Shown here: piece after piece, positions 25,336-34,023 of the stretch
How the letters are laid out: the number at the start of each line of letters is the position of its first letter
Position numbering within the stretch: position 1 is the stretch's first letter
The notes under the pieces: generated by a model
Database searches by the model: none
Told to the model about the DNA's origin: nothing
What the model saw: the letters and a program-made list of their open reading frames with translations, nothing else
Position numbers and translations under genes: made by a program
DNA from: Pseudomonas sp. MPC6
Lineage (GTDB): Bacteria > Pseudomonadota > Gammaproteobacteria > Pseudomonadales > Pseudomonadaceae
Reading direction: 5' to 3'
Assembly: GCF_006094435.1 (NCBI RefSeq)
Contig: NZ_CP034783.1
Coordinates: 2,507,001 to 2,571,000, forward strand
DNA: 64,000 nt

Positions 25336-27378
25336 CTACAAATCCTTGACCAGTCGCAAGGCATCGTAGATCGCGGCGTGGGTATTGCGCGCGGCCACTG
25401 CATCGCCGATCCGAAACAGTTGGAATCGGCCTTGCGGGTTGGTCACGACCTGCTGTGGGTTGCCGACGATCAGATCCTGGTGTTCAACCACGCCAGCATT
25501 GCTGGAGGCGGGTTTCAATTCGAAATAGAGTTCGTCCAGCGGTCGGGTACCGTGGTTGATCACCACTTGATCGACCCGTCGCACCTTGCGTGCACTGCCG
25601 TAGTCGCTGTCGATGGTCGCCAGCAACTCCGCGCCTTCGCGTTCGACGGCGAGCAGGCGGAAGGTGACGGTGAAGGTGGTATCCAGGGCTTGCAGCGAGC
25701 GCATGTAGGGCACCAGGTTCATCGCCATGACTTCCGGGGCAAAGGTCCGGTCCGGGGTCATGATTTCGATTTTTGCCCCGGTCTTGGCGATGAACTCGGC
25801 GGCTTGCAGGGCGGCATGATCACCTGCGTCGTCGAACAGCAGGACGTTGCGCCCCGGTTTCACATCCCCGGAGATAATGTCCCAGGTCGAAACCACCAGC
25901 TCATTGCCGGCGCTGAGAATCTCGGTGTGGGGCAGGCCGCCGGTGGCGATGATCACCACGTCCGGATTCTCGTCGTGGATGGTGGCGGCCTCGGCCCAGG
26001 TGTTGAAGCGAAAGCTGACACCACGGGCCAGGCACTGGGTCATGCGCCACTCGACGATGCTGATCATTTCCCGCCGGCGCTCCGATTGCGCCGTGAGCCG
26101 AACCTGGCCGCCCGCCTGGTTGGCCGCTTCGAACACCACCACCTCGTGGCCGCGCTCGGCGGCCACCCGCGCCGCTTCCAGCCCGGCGACTCCGGCGCCG
26201 ACTATCACGATCTTGCGTTTGCCCGGCGCCTTGGGGATGTCATGGGGCATGCTGGTTTCACGGCCGGTGGCCGGGTTGTGGATGCAATAGGCGGCACCGC
26301 CCTGATAGATCCGGTCCAGGCAATAGTTGGCACCGACGCAGGGGCGAATATCCTCTTCGCGACCCTCGATGATTTTGCGCACGATATGCGGATCGGTCAT
26401 GTGCGCGCGGGTCATCCCGACCATGTCGATCTTGCCCGAGGCGATGGCATGGCGGGCCGTGGCCACGTCCGGGATCTTCGCCGCATGGAAGGTGGGGAAG
26501 TCGGTGGCGGCGCGAATCTCTCCGGCGAAGTCCAGGTGCGGCGAGTTGCGCATGCCCTGGATCGGGATCAGGTCGGTCAGGCCGGCGTCGGTGTCGATAT
26601 GGCCGCGCACGACGTTGAGAAAGTCGACCATGCCGCTGTCTTTCAGGCGCCTGGAAATGTCCAGGCCATCGGCCGCGGTCAACCCGCCGGGCATTTGCTC
26701 GTCGCCGGTATAACGCACGCCGACAATGAACTCATGGCCGACTCGCTGGCGAATGGCGCTGAGAATGTCGAAGGTAAAGCGCAGCCGATTGTCGATGGAG
26801 CCGCCATAGGGGGCCTCGAGGTCGTTGGTCAGCGGCGACCAGAACTGGTCCATCAGATGCCCGTAGGCTTGCAGTTCGATGCCGTCCAGGCCGGCAAACT
26901 TCATGCGCTCGGCGGCATCGGCATAGTCTTTGATGATGCGTTCCACATCCCAGTCTTCCATCTTCTTCGGGAAGGAGCGGTGGGAGGCCTCGCGCTCGAA
27001 TGACGGTGAGACCACGGGCAGCCAGTCGCCCTTGTCCCAGCGCGTGCGCCGGCCCAGGTGGGTCAACTGGATCATCACCGCGGCGCCATGCTCGTGGCAG
27101 GCGTCGCTCAGGTCGCGCATCCAGCCGACCACCTCGTCCTTGTAGGCCAGGATGTTGTTGAACACCGGTGGGCTGTCGCGGGAAACCGCCGCGGACCCGG
27201 CGGTCATGGTCAAGGCCACGCCGGCCTTCGCCCGTTCCACGTGGTAGGCGCGATAGAGGTCCTTGGGCATGCCATCCACCGGGTAGGCCGGCTCATGGGC
27301 GGTGGTCATGATGCGATTTCTGAGCGTCAGGTGCTTCAACTGATAGGGCTGGAGGAGCGGATCGTTCAGCATCGTCAA
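25336..27378 (-). CDS. Flavin/Fe-S N-methyl amino acid demethylase (DgcA/StcD-like, old yellow enzyme family)
   Basis: 680 residues, the multidomain layout of 2,4-dienoyl-CoA reductase/trimethylamine dehydrogenase. A TIM-barrel FMN domain (about 1-340, with GVRYTGDEQMPGG) comes first. A 4Fe-4S cysteine cluster follows (RPCVGANYC, then CIHNP). The end is a Rossmann FAD/NAD region (about 385-680, KIVIVGAGVAGLEAARVAAERG). Relatives demethylate dimethylglycine (DgcA) or N-methylproline from stachydrine (StcD/HpbC1). The betaine ABC importer and ProC-like gene on the other side of the TetR regulator favour such a substrate. The exact one is unknown. Confidence 0.78.
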   Translation of the reverse strand: MTMLNDPLLQPYQLKHLTLRNRIMTTAHEPAYPVDGMPKDLYRAYHVERAKAGVALTMTAGSAAVSRDSPPVFNNILAYKDEVVGWMRDLSDACHEHGAAVMIQLTHLGRRTRWDKGDWLPVVSPSFEREASHRSFPKKMEDWDVERIIKDYADAAERMKFAGLDGIELQAYGHLMDQFWSPLTNDLEAPYGGSIDNRLRFTFDILSAIRQRVGHEFIVGVRYTGDEQMPGGLTAADGLDISRRLKDSGMVDFLNVVRGHIDTDAGLTDLIPIQGMRNSPHLDFAGEIRAATDFPTFHAAKIPDVATARHAIASGKIDMVGMTRAHMTDPHIVRKIIEGREEDIRPCVGANYCLDRIYQGGAAYCIHNPATGRETSMPHDIPKAPGKRKIVIVGAGVAGLEAARVAAERGHEVVVFEAANQAGGQVRLTAQSERRREMISIVEWRMTQCLARGVSFRFNTWAEAATIHDENPDVVIIATGGLPHTEILSAGNELVVSTWDIISGDVKPGRNVLLFDDAGDHAALQAAEFIAKTGAKIEIMTPDRTFAPEVMAMNLVPYMRSLQALDTTFTVTFRLLAVEREGAELLATIDSDYGSARKVRRVDQVVINHGTRPLDELYFELKPASSNAGVVEHQDLIVGNPQQVVTNPQGRFQLFRIGDAVAARNTHAAIYDALRLVKDL

Positions 27379-27427
27379 GACTCTCCGGAAGAGGGCATCG
27401 GACCAGGGGTGAAATTACGTTAGGGTG

Positions 27428-27470
27428 AAATGTACACCTGTGTCAATAAGCTGGACACTGGTGTACATTT
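27428..27470. promoter_or_regulatory. Operator dyad between demethylase and TetR genes
   Basis: AAATGTACACCTGTGTC (27428-27444) and GACACTGGTGTACATTT (27454-27470) are inverted copies matching at 16 of 17 positions around a 9-base spacer. It lies 38 bases from the TetR start and about 50 from the demethylase start, so one bound site could repress both directions. TetR proteins usually bind such long dyads beside their own genes. Confidence 0.75.
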
Positions 27471-27508
27471 TACTTGCGCGACCTCGGATGAGCGACTAGG
27501 ATCGAGCC

Positions 27509-28159
27509 ATGAACGCACAAACCAAAGCAGTGGAAACCGGCTGGAGAGGGTCCCTGGAAGGGTGGCTCGACGCAGCGTATGAAAGCCTGACCGAGTGCGG
27601 TGTCGACACGGTGCGGGTGATGCCGCTGGCGAAAAAACTGGGGCTGTCGAGAACCAGTTTCTACTGGTTTTTCAAGGATCGCGAAGAGTTGCTCGGCGCC
27701 TTGATCGAACGGTGGCGGGTGAAGAACACCGGCAACCTGATCGCCCAGACCGAGTGTTATGCCGAGAGCATTGCCGAGGCGATGCTCAACGTATTCGACT
27801 GTTGGCTGAACCCCGACCTGTTCGACTCGCAGTTCGAATTTGCCATGCGCAGCTGGGCCTTGCAGTCCGCGGAAGTGGCCGAACATATCCGGGTCGCCGA
27901 CATTGCCCGGCGCGAAGCATTGATCCGGATGTTCGTGCGTTTCGACTATGCATTCGAAGCCGCCGATGTGCGCGCACGCACGATTTACCTGACACAGATT
28001 GGCTACATCAGCACCAACACCCGGGAGGATGTCGGGGAGCGAATGCGCCGGATACCCGAGTACGTGAAGATATTCACTGGCCAGGAGCCCCTGGAGCGCG
28101 AATTGAAACGCTTCTACTCCCGCCATGGGTATGTGATGGACGATGTGTCCCCTGACTGA
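27509..28159 (+). CDS. TetR-family transcriptional regulator
   Basis: 216 residues. The helix-turn-helix is at about 30-62 (VRVMPLAKKLGLSRTSFYWFF), followed by an all-helical ligand domain. It is divergent from the demethylase gene with a long dyad between them, and it heads the rightward cluster of ProC-like, ABC-transporter genes. It is predicted to repress both transcripts until the imported compound or a metabolite binds. Confidence 0.85.
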   Translation: MNAQTKAVETGWRGSLEGWLDAAYESLTECGVDTVRVMPLAKKLGLSRTSFYWFFKDREELLGALIERWRVKNTGNLIAQTECYAESIAEAMLNVFDCWLNPDLFDSQFEFAMRSWALQSAEVAEHIRVADIARREALIRMFVRFDYAFEAADVRARTIYLTQIGYISTNTREDVGERMRRIPEYVKIFTGQEPLERELKRFYSRHGYVMDDVSPD

Positions 28160-28191
28160 CCGCGACCTCAGACTGACAAAGGCAGGTTCCT

Positions 28192-29031
28192 ATGTTCGAA
28201 GCGCCCACGATAGGCATTATCGGTGGATCGGGATGGCTTGGCCGCTCGATAGCCCTGGCGATGCTCGACAAGGATTTTGTCCAGCCCGATGCGTTGGTGC
28301 TGTCGAACCGCAGCGCCAGCCACCCGTTCGCGGATTCCAGGTGGTCGCAGGTGCCGGTCACGCATGACAACCAGGCGCTGGTGCGACGTTGTGAAGTGGT
28401 CATCCTGTCCGTGCGCCCCGAGCAGTTTTCCGACCTGCAGATTTGCGCTGAAAACCGCCTGGTGATTTCCCTGATGGCCGGCGTGCCCCTGGAAGACGTG
28501 GCGCGGCGGACCGGCAGTCGGCAGGTGATACGCGCCATGCCCAATGCCGCGGCGGAAATCGGCAAGTCCTATACGCCCTGGTTGGTCACGCCGCAGGTTA
28601 CCGACCAGCAGAAAACCTTTGCCCTGCGCCTGTTCGAAACCTTCGGCAGCGCCGATCAAGTCTTCAGTGAAAGCCATTTGAACTACCTGACGGCACTGGT
28701 GGGAACCGGGCCCGCTTACCCGGCGTTGCTGGCTCGCACACTGTTCGAGCATGCCGTGAACAGTGGCTTGCCGCCTGACGTTGCCCGACGCGCAGCGCAT
28801 GCCGTGGTGGTCGATGCCAGTCAGCTGATCGGCAACGGACACTCGGTCGACGAACTCTTGCGGGCGCTCATCAGTTACCGCGGCGTCACGGCGGCGGGCC
28901 TTGAAGCCATGATCGCCGGCGGCTTCGATACAACCATAAAAGCAGGCCTGGAAGCGGCGACCTCGGCCGCCAGTTCCATGAATCCGTTTGCCCGTTCTGC
29001 TGACACCATAGAAGGTCCAATGACGCGGTAG
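28192..29031 (+). CDS. Pyrroline-5-carboxylate reductase-like (ProC family) oxidoreductase
   Basis: 279 residues. The N-terminal Rossmann motif IGIIGGSGWLGRSIA, the mid-protein RAMPNAAAEIGKSYTPW and the C-terminal LVGTGPAYPALLARTLFEHAV with ALISYRGVTAAGLEAM are ProC hallmarks (the latter is normally PGGTT). Housekeeping ProC would not be expected inside a catabolic operon. Here it may reduce or oxidise a cyclic imine, for example one released by N-demethylation of a proline derivative. It starts 32 bases after the TetR stop. Confidence 0.8.
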   Translation: MFEAPTIGIIGGSGWLGRSIALAMLDKDFVQPDALVLSNRSASHPFADSRWSQVPVTHDNQALVRRCEVVILSVRPEQFSDLQICAENRLVISLMAGVPLEDVARRTGSRQVIRAMPNAAAEIGKSYTPWLVTPQVTDQQKTFALRLFETFGSADQVFSESHLNYLTALVGTGPAYPALLARTLFEHAVNSGLPPDVARRAAHAVVVDASQLIGNGHSVDELLRALISYRGVTAAGLEAMIAGGFDTTIKAGLEAATSAASSMNPFARSADTIEGPMTR

Positions 29032-29072
29032 TTGACCCTTCTTAACTCTGGCCGCAATCGAGGGTAGCGTTT

Positions 29073-30074
29073 ATGAATGTAAAGTCTTTCTCGAAGACGG
29101 GACTTGCCCTGGCAATCGTCGCATGCAGTGGCTGGGTGGCAGCGTCCGAGTGTGGTGATGTGACCATCGCCAACATGAACTGGCAATCGGCGGAAGTGAT
29201 GGCCAACGTCGACAAGCTGATCCTCAATGCGGGCTACGGTTGCAATGCCGACCTGGTCTCCGGGGATACCGTGCCGACCATCACCTCCATGGTCGAGAAG
29301 GGCCGGCCCGATATCGCGCCCGAAGGCTGGATCGACCTGGTGCCGGAGGTTGCCAGGACGGGTATTCAAAGCGGCAACCTGATTCAGGCGGCGAGTTCGC
29401 TGTCCGACGGCGGTTCCCAAGGGTGGTGGATTCCGAAATACATCGCTGACGCCCATCCGGACATCAAGAGTTTCGATGACGTGAAGAAGCACCCTGAACT
29501 GTTCCCGGCCCCGGACGATGGGAAAAAAGGTGCGATCTACAATGGTCCGCAAGGGTGGGGCGGTACCGTGGTCACCGCGCAGTTCTACAAGGCCTACGGC
29601 TTCGAGAAGGCCGGGTTTGTCCTGGTGGATACCGGTTCGGCGGCGGCGCTGGACGGTTCCATTGCCAAAGCCTACGAGCGCAAGGCGCCCTGGCTGGGTT
29701 TTTATTGGGCACCCACCGCCCTGTTGGGCAAGTACCCGATGGTCAAGCTGGACAATGGCCACACAGTCGATCCGGTGGAGTGGAAGCGTTGCAACACGGT
29801 CGCCGACTGTCCTGATCCAAAACCCAATGGCTGGCCGATCGACCGGGTCTTCACCTTGACCACCAAGTCCTTCGCCGCGCGCTCGCCGACGGTCATGGCG
29901 TACCTGAACAAGCGCGCCTGGTCCAACGAGACGGTGAACAAACTGATTGCCTGGATGAGCGATAACCAGGCCACCGGCGAGGAAGGCGCCAAGTACTTTT
30001 TGAAAAACAACGAAGCGCTCTGGAGCCAGTGGGTCACCCCTGAAGCGAGCGGCAAGATCAAGGCTGCGCTTTAA
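29073..30074 (+). CDS. Betaine-type ABC transporter, periplasmic substrate-binding protein
   Basis: 333 residues. The signal peptide is about residues 1-25 (core LALAIVACSGWVAAS). The mature part has the OpuAC/ProX layout, with SGDTVPTITSMVEKGRPDIAPEGW near the ligand site and several conserved Trp that form the aromatic box for quaternary ammonium groups. The permease and ATPase genes follow in order, and GAGGGT precedes the ATG. It is predicted to bind glycine betaine, proline betaine or a related N-methyl compound. Confidence 0.85.
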   Translation: MNVKSFSKTGLALAIVACSGWVAASECGDVTIANMNWQSAEVMANVDKLILNAGYGCNADLVSGDTVPTITSMVEKGRPDIAPEGWIDLVPEVARTGIQSGNLIQAASSLSDGGSQGWWIPKYIADAHPDIKSFDDVKKHPELFPAPDDGKKGAIYNGPQGWGGTVVTAQFYKAYGFEKAGFVLVDTGSAAALDGSIAKAYERKAPWLGFYWAPTALLGKYPMVKLDNGHTVDPVEWKRCNTVADCPDPKPNGWPIDRVFTLTTKSFAARSPTVMAYLNKRAWSNETVNKLIAWMSDNQATGEEGAKYFLKNNEALWSQWVTPEASGKIKAAL

Positions 30075-30087
30075 TCCGGCGGGTCAA

Positions 30088-30111
30088 TGCAGCCCGTTGC
30101 GACAGGCTGCA
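30088..30111 (+). other. Stem-loop between binding-protein and permease genes
   Basis: TGCAGCC, a 10-base loop and GGCTGCA form a perfect 7-bp stem 13 bases after the binding-protein stop, with no T-run. Such elements often protect the 3' end of the abundant binding-protein message while lowering downstream expression. Confidence 0.35.
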
Positions 30112-30198
30112 CCGACCTTGCGCAGACCCCAATAAAAACACCCATGTATTGAAATGACCTGCCAGCGTTCTTACGGTCTTCTACGAAAGGGGAATGTG

Positions 30199-31089
30199 AT
30201 GGAATGGTTGACCAGCTTTCCACATATGGAGGACGAAAGACTCCGGGCTTTGAAAAAGGCCATCGACGGAGCCTTTCGCAACTTCACCAGCACCTACGGC
30301 GACAGCTTCGAAGCCTTTTTCCAGCCGTTGCAGGTTTTCCTCAACCAGTCCGAAAGGTTCATGACCACGACACCCTGGCCGATCATCATCGTGCTGGTCG
30401 CCTTGATTGCCTGGTTCGCCAGTCGCAGCTGGAAAATCGTCCTGGGTTGCGTGTTCACCCTGATGGCGATCGGGTACCTGGACATGTGGAGCGACACGAT
30501 GAAGACGTTGTCGATGATCTTCGTCTGCACCGTCATTTCCATCGTCATCGGCTTGCCGACCGGCATTGCCATGGCACGCTCCAATCGCCTGCGCAACCTG
30601 GTCAGTCCGGTGCTGGACGTGATGCAGACCCTGCCGAGTTTTGTCTACCTGATTCCGGTGGTGATGTTGCTGGGCATCGGCAAGGTCGCGGGGCTGATTG
30701 CGGTGGTGGTGTACGCCTTGCCACCGATGATCCGCCTGACCAATCTCGGTATCCGCCACGTCGATGCCGAAATGCTGGAGTGCGCCGATGCCTTCGGTTC
30801 GTCCAGTTGGCAGAAACTGAAAAACGTCCAGTTGCCATTGGCGTTGCCATCGATCATGGCCGGCATCAACCAGACCATCATGATGGCCCTGGCGATGGTG
30901 GTCATTGCCTCGATGATCGGGGTCCAGGGGTTGGGGCAACCGGTGCTCAAGGCCATTTCCAACCAGTACTTCACCCTGGGCATGTTCAACGGCCTGGCCA
31001 TCGTCGGCATCGCGGTGATCTTCGACCGGGTCAGCCAGGCCTACGGCAGACGACTGCAAAAGCATCTGGAGGTGGTCCATGGCCACTGA
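30199..31089 (+). CDS. Betaine-type ABC transporter permease
   Basis: 296 residues from the ATG at 30199 (AAAGGGGAA upstream), preferred over an earlier in-frame start. There are about six transmembrane helices. The ProW/OpuAB inner-membrane loop with the EAA-type sequence AEMLECADAFGSSSWQKLKN is near residue 195. An N-terminal amphipathic tail of about 60 residues precedes the first helix, as in ProW. It pairs with the ATPase, whose ATG lies 11 bases inside this gene. Confidence 0.87.
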   Translation: MEWLTSFPHMEDERLRALKKAIDGAFRNFTSTYGDSFEAFFQPLQVFLNQSERFMTTTPWPIIIVLVALIAWFASRSWKIVLGCVFTLMAIGYLDMWSDTMKTLSMIFVCTVISIVIGLPTGIAMARSNRLRNLVSPVLDVMQTLPSFVYLIPVVMLLGIGKVAGLIAVVVYALPPMIRLTNLGIRHVDAEMLECADAFGSSSWQKLKNVQLPLALPSIMAGINQTIMMALAMVVIASMIGVQGLGQPVLKAISNQYFTLGMFNGLAIVGIAVIFDRVSQAYGRRLQKHLEVVHGH

Positions 31090-32188
31090 TCAGTCGAATG
31101 ATTTCGGCATCGAAATCAGGCATCTGTACAAGATCTTCGGTTACCGGGCGCACGCCAGTATCGAGCGGGTCAAACAGGGCATGAGCAAGACCGAGCTGCT
31201 GAGCAAGCACAGTCATGTCCTGGGGCTGAAGGACATCAACATCAGCATGCCGTCCGGCGGCATCCAGGTGATCATGGGGCTGTCCGGTTCGGGCAAATCG
31301 ACCTTGATCCGCCATATCAACCGCTTGATCGACCCCACGGCCGGTGAAGTCCTGGTCGGCGGCGTGGATGTGCTCAAGATGAGCCAGAGCGACCTGCGCG
31401 AATTTCGTCGCCACAGAATTTCCATGGTGTTCCAGAAGTTCGCGCTGTTGCCGAACCGGACCGTTCTCGATAACGCGGTCTATGGCCTGGAGATCCAGGG
31501 ATTGTCCCGTGGCCGGCAAGTGGAAATAGCCACGGGCTGGCTGGATCGGGTGGGGCTCAAGGGCTACGAGCGTCATTATCCCAATCAGCTGTCGGGCGGC
31601 ATGCAGCAGCGCGTCGGCCTGGCCCGGGCACTGGCCAGCGACGCGCCGATCCTGCTGATGGATGAAGCCTTCTCGGCCCTGGATCCGCTGATCCGCATGG
31701 ACATGCAATCGGTACTGCTGGACCTGCAAAAGGAGATCAGGAAGACCATCGTGTTCATTACCCATGATCTCGATGAAGCGCTGCGCATTGGCGATCGCAT
31801 CGCCATCCTGCGTGACGGTGAGGTGGTGCAACAGGGCACCCGACAAGAGATCGTGATGAACCCCGCCGACGATTACATCGCCAACTTCGTCAAGGAAGTG
31901 AACCGCGGGCGGGTGATCAGCGTCGAGGCCATCATGCGGCCGTTTGTCGGGGTAAAGCCCGGCGCAACACTGGCAGTCGCCATGGACACGTCCCTGGAGT
32001 CGGCGGTCCAGCGCCTGGTTGAAGCGGGGCTCGATGAGCTGGTGGTCACCGATGGACGGGGGCAGCCTGTGGGGCAGTTGGCGCTGAAGTCGATTATCGC
32101 GACCATGGTCACCTCGACGGTGAGCGAGGCGTCGCCGGTGGTGCAGTCGAGAGCCGTGCCGGAAGCGACACGGCTCACAGAGGACTGA
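31079..32188 (+). CDS. Betaine-type ABC transporter ATPase with CBS domain
   Basis: 369 residues. Walker A GLSGSGKST is near residue 65, the signature LSGGMQQRVGLARAL near 171, and Walker B ILLMDEAFSALDP near 191. A C-terminal CBS domain (about 280-345) follows, as in ProV/OpuAA, where it senses ionic strength or nucleotide. The insertion of about 25 residues before the Walker A (FGYRAHASIERVKQGMSKTE) is typical of quaternary-amine transporters. Last gene of the rightward operon. Confidence 0.9.
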   Translation: MATDQSNDFGIEIRHLYKIFGYRAHASIERVKQGMSKTELLSKHSHVLGLKDINISMPSGGIQVIMGLSGSGKSTLIRHINRLIDPTAGEVLVGGVDVLKMSQSDLREFRRHRISMVFQKFALLPNRTVLDNAVYGLEIQGLSRGRQVEIATGWLDRVGLKGYERHYPNQLSGGMQQRVGLARALASDAPILLMDEAFSALDPLIRMDMQSVLLDLQKEIRKTIVFITHDLDEALRIGDRIAILRDGEVVQQGTRQEIVMNPADDYIANFVKEVNRGRVISVEAIMRPFVGVKPGATLAVAMDTSLESAVQRLVEAGLDELVVTDGRGQPVGQLALKSIIATMVTSTVSEASPVVQSRAVPEATRLTED

Positions 32189-32221
32189 TTATTGGCGCAA
32201 CGCAAAACAGTCCGTGCGCGG

Positions 32222-32602
32222 TCAGCCCTTGGCTGCCATCGCGGTGACTTCCACTCGCATGCCTTCCACCGCCAAAGCGGCCACGCCAACAGCGGCGCGC
32301 ACCGGCCAGGGCTTGGCGAAGAAGCGCTGGTAAACCTCGTTGAAGGCCGCGCGGTCGGCCATGTCGGTGAGGTAGATGGTCAGGTGCAAGACCCGGTCCA
32401 TGGAACTGCCGGCGCGCTCCAGCGCGATCTTCAGTGCCTGCAGGGTGCACTCGCTTTGCTCGACGATGCCGCCGAGTTCCAGGCTGCCGTCGGCACGGGT
32501 AGGGATCTGGGTGGAGACCAGGAGGCCACCGAAACCGGCGACGTCGGAGGAGATGGATTCCGCGTCGGGATCGGGTACGAAGGTGATGTCTTGGTTTGCC
32601 AT
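32222..32602 (-). CDS. RidA-family imine/enamine deaminase
   Basis: 126 residues, the full length of the family. GGLLVSTQIPTRADG and VLHLTIYLTDM match the trimeric YjgF/RidA core. The conserved Arg lies in PVRAAVGVAALAVEGMRVEVTAMA, where the family's substrate-binding Arg and terminal Glu are found. It hydrolyses 2-imino acids. It converges on the betaine transporter operon and would suit imines generated by oxidative demethylation. Confidence 0.85.
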   Translation of the reverse strand: MANQDITFVPDPDAESISSDVAGFGGLLVSTQIPTRADGSLELGGIVEQSECTLQALKIALERAGSSMDRVLHLTIYLTDMADRAAFNEVYQRFFAKPWPVRAAVGVAALAVEGMRVEVTAMAAKG

Positions 32603-33006
32603 GGGGAGCTCTTGTCGAGGGGTGATGAGGTGGCGGCCTTGCGCCTTTGGGCAGGGCGAAGGCCGTTGATTCTACATCGACCTCGTAACCGTAAACATCA
32701 TGCTGCGCGTATCGCCTGACCCGACGGGTATTTTGTAGATCATGCCTATATCCGTTACTGCCGTCGACTCAGGGTTTCGCGCTTACGGCAGGTCACCTGG
32801 AAAAACCGGAATGCCGCCCGACCCCAAGTAACCAAAGGTTCTTGCCCCGTCGGTCGGTACTCCACCTGTTTGATCTCGCTCGGGGCGATGCCTTCGCGCA
32901 GTTTGTCCACGGCTCAGCGGATGATTGGCGACTCAGAAATCAGTACTGCACACGTATAATCAGCGTCCGGATTGCGTGGGACGTCGTAGAAGTTGGTGCG
33001 GGAAGA
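32603..33006. other. Gene-poor stretch between RidA and the A+T-rich islet
   Basis: 404 bases. Upstream of RidA there is a promoter-sized region. Around 32790-32880 lies a sequence block (CCAAGTAACCAAAGGTTCTT and its surroundings) that I associate with recurring intergenic sequence in Pseudomonas genomes rather than with a gene. Composition changes sharply to A+T-rich at about 32,990. No protein-coding frame could be supported. Confidence 0.4.
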
Positions 33007-34023
33007 TTATTTTTTAATGTGTGGTGGTAATGAATTAATTTTTCTAGGTTTTTGATGGTCCGTTATAGATATGACCTCGGCGAAACTGTGTCGTAATTTA
33101 TATCTGGCGATCATAACCTGCGCAGTGATTATACCAGCCAGCATAATCAGGCCTCCCGTTACTTGGATGGCTGTCAGACGCTCACCGAGTAACAAGGATG
33201 CGAAAGCGGCAGCAAAAAGTACCTCGAGCGTCGCCATTTGACTCATCGTCGACGAAGGCAAGTAACGCTGCGCCGACACCCCCATAAAATAGGCGGCTAC
33301 GGTAGACACTACGGCGAGCCAGGCAATCATTGCCCACAACGGTATATCTGAACCTCCAAGTCGAGCCGTTTCAACCAATGCATTACGCCAGGGGAATTCG
33401 TGTGGCGGGGCGAGGATGCCAAGAGCAATTGCGCCGATTGTCGCTCCCAAAGCAGATAAGGCAATGGGGTCACGAGTGAGAAGCCCTCGTTCAGTGAGCA
33501 AGAAGCGTGCGGCCAACGCGACCGCCGTTCCTACACCTGCAATGACTCCAAGCACATCGAAACTAAACGCTGCCCACACTTCACCTACTAAAGCCAAGCC
33601 TGAGAGGACCGCGACGCATCCTAGCCAAATCGCAGGAGGAAGCGGTGCCCTGCGCACCAGCCTTATCCAAAGCACAATCATTACTGGTGCTAAATACTCA
33701 AGCAGCAGAGCGATGCCAACAGGCAGCCTGGATACTGCGACCGTGTACAAACTTTGGTTCATGCAGAAGGCAAGCACGCCAAAGCCAACAATCAGTGGCC
33801 ACTCGGAGACTTTCACCAGTAAGTGCCTGGGATTTCTGGACAAGGCCACCAGAAGCATGATCAGCGCAGCAAGGGTCATGCGCGCCTGCGTGATCTGCAG
33901 TGCAGAGAGTCCTGATGTGGACAGGGCCTTGGTCACAGGACCCGCAGTGGCAAAGCAAACGGCTGATAGGACGGCTAACAGAAACCCGATCAATATTGGG
34001 CGTTCAAACGGAGCATTAGCCAT
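33007..34023 (-). CDS. EamA/DMT-family transporter
   Basis: 338 residues with ten predicted transmembrane helices in two EamA repeats (about 10-145 and 155-300). YLAPVMIVLW in repeat 1 and PSSTMSQMATLEVLFAAAFASLLLGE in repeat 2 are the duplicated signature helices. DMT exporters of this type export amino acids or metabolites. Its ATG directly abuts the TAA of the upstream hybrid gene (TAAATG), so translation is coupled. Both genes are noticeably more A+T-rich than the flanks. Confidence 0.82.
   Translation of the reverse strand: MANAPFERPILIGFLLAVLSAVCFATAGPVTKALSTSGLSALQITQARMTLAALIMLLVALSRNPRHLLVKVSEWPLIVGFGVLAFCMNQSLYTVAVSRLPVGIALLLEYLAPVMIVLWIRLVRRAPLPPAIWLGCVAVLSGLALVGEVWAAFSFDVLGVIAGVGTAVALAARFLLTERGLLTRDPIALSALGATIGAIALGILAPPHEFPWRNALVETARLGGSDIPLWAMIAWLAVVSTVAAYFMGVSAQRYLPSSTMSQMATLEVLFAAAFASLLLGERLTAIQVTGGLIMLAGIITAQVMIARYKLRHSFAEVISITDHQKPRKINSLPPHIKK

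Noticed and set aside
25378..27003. 541-codon plus-strand frame opposite the demethylase
   Set aside because: Antisense shadow of a gene with unambiguous flavin, Fe-S and Rossmann motifs; no domain is recognisable in the shadow.
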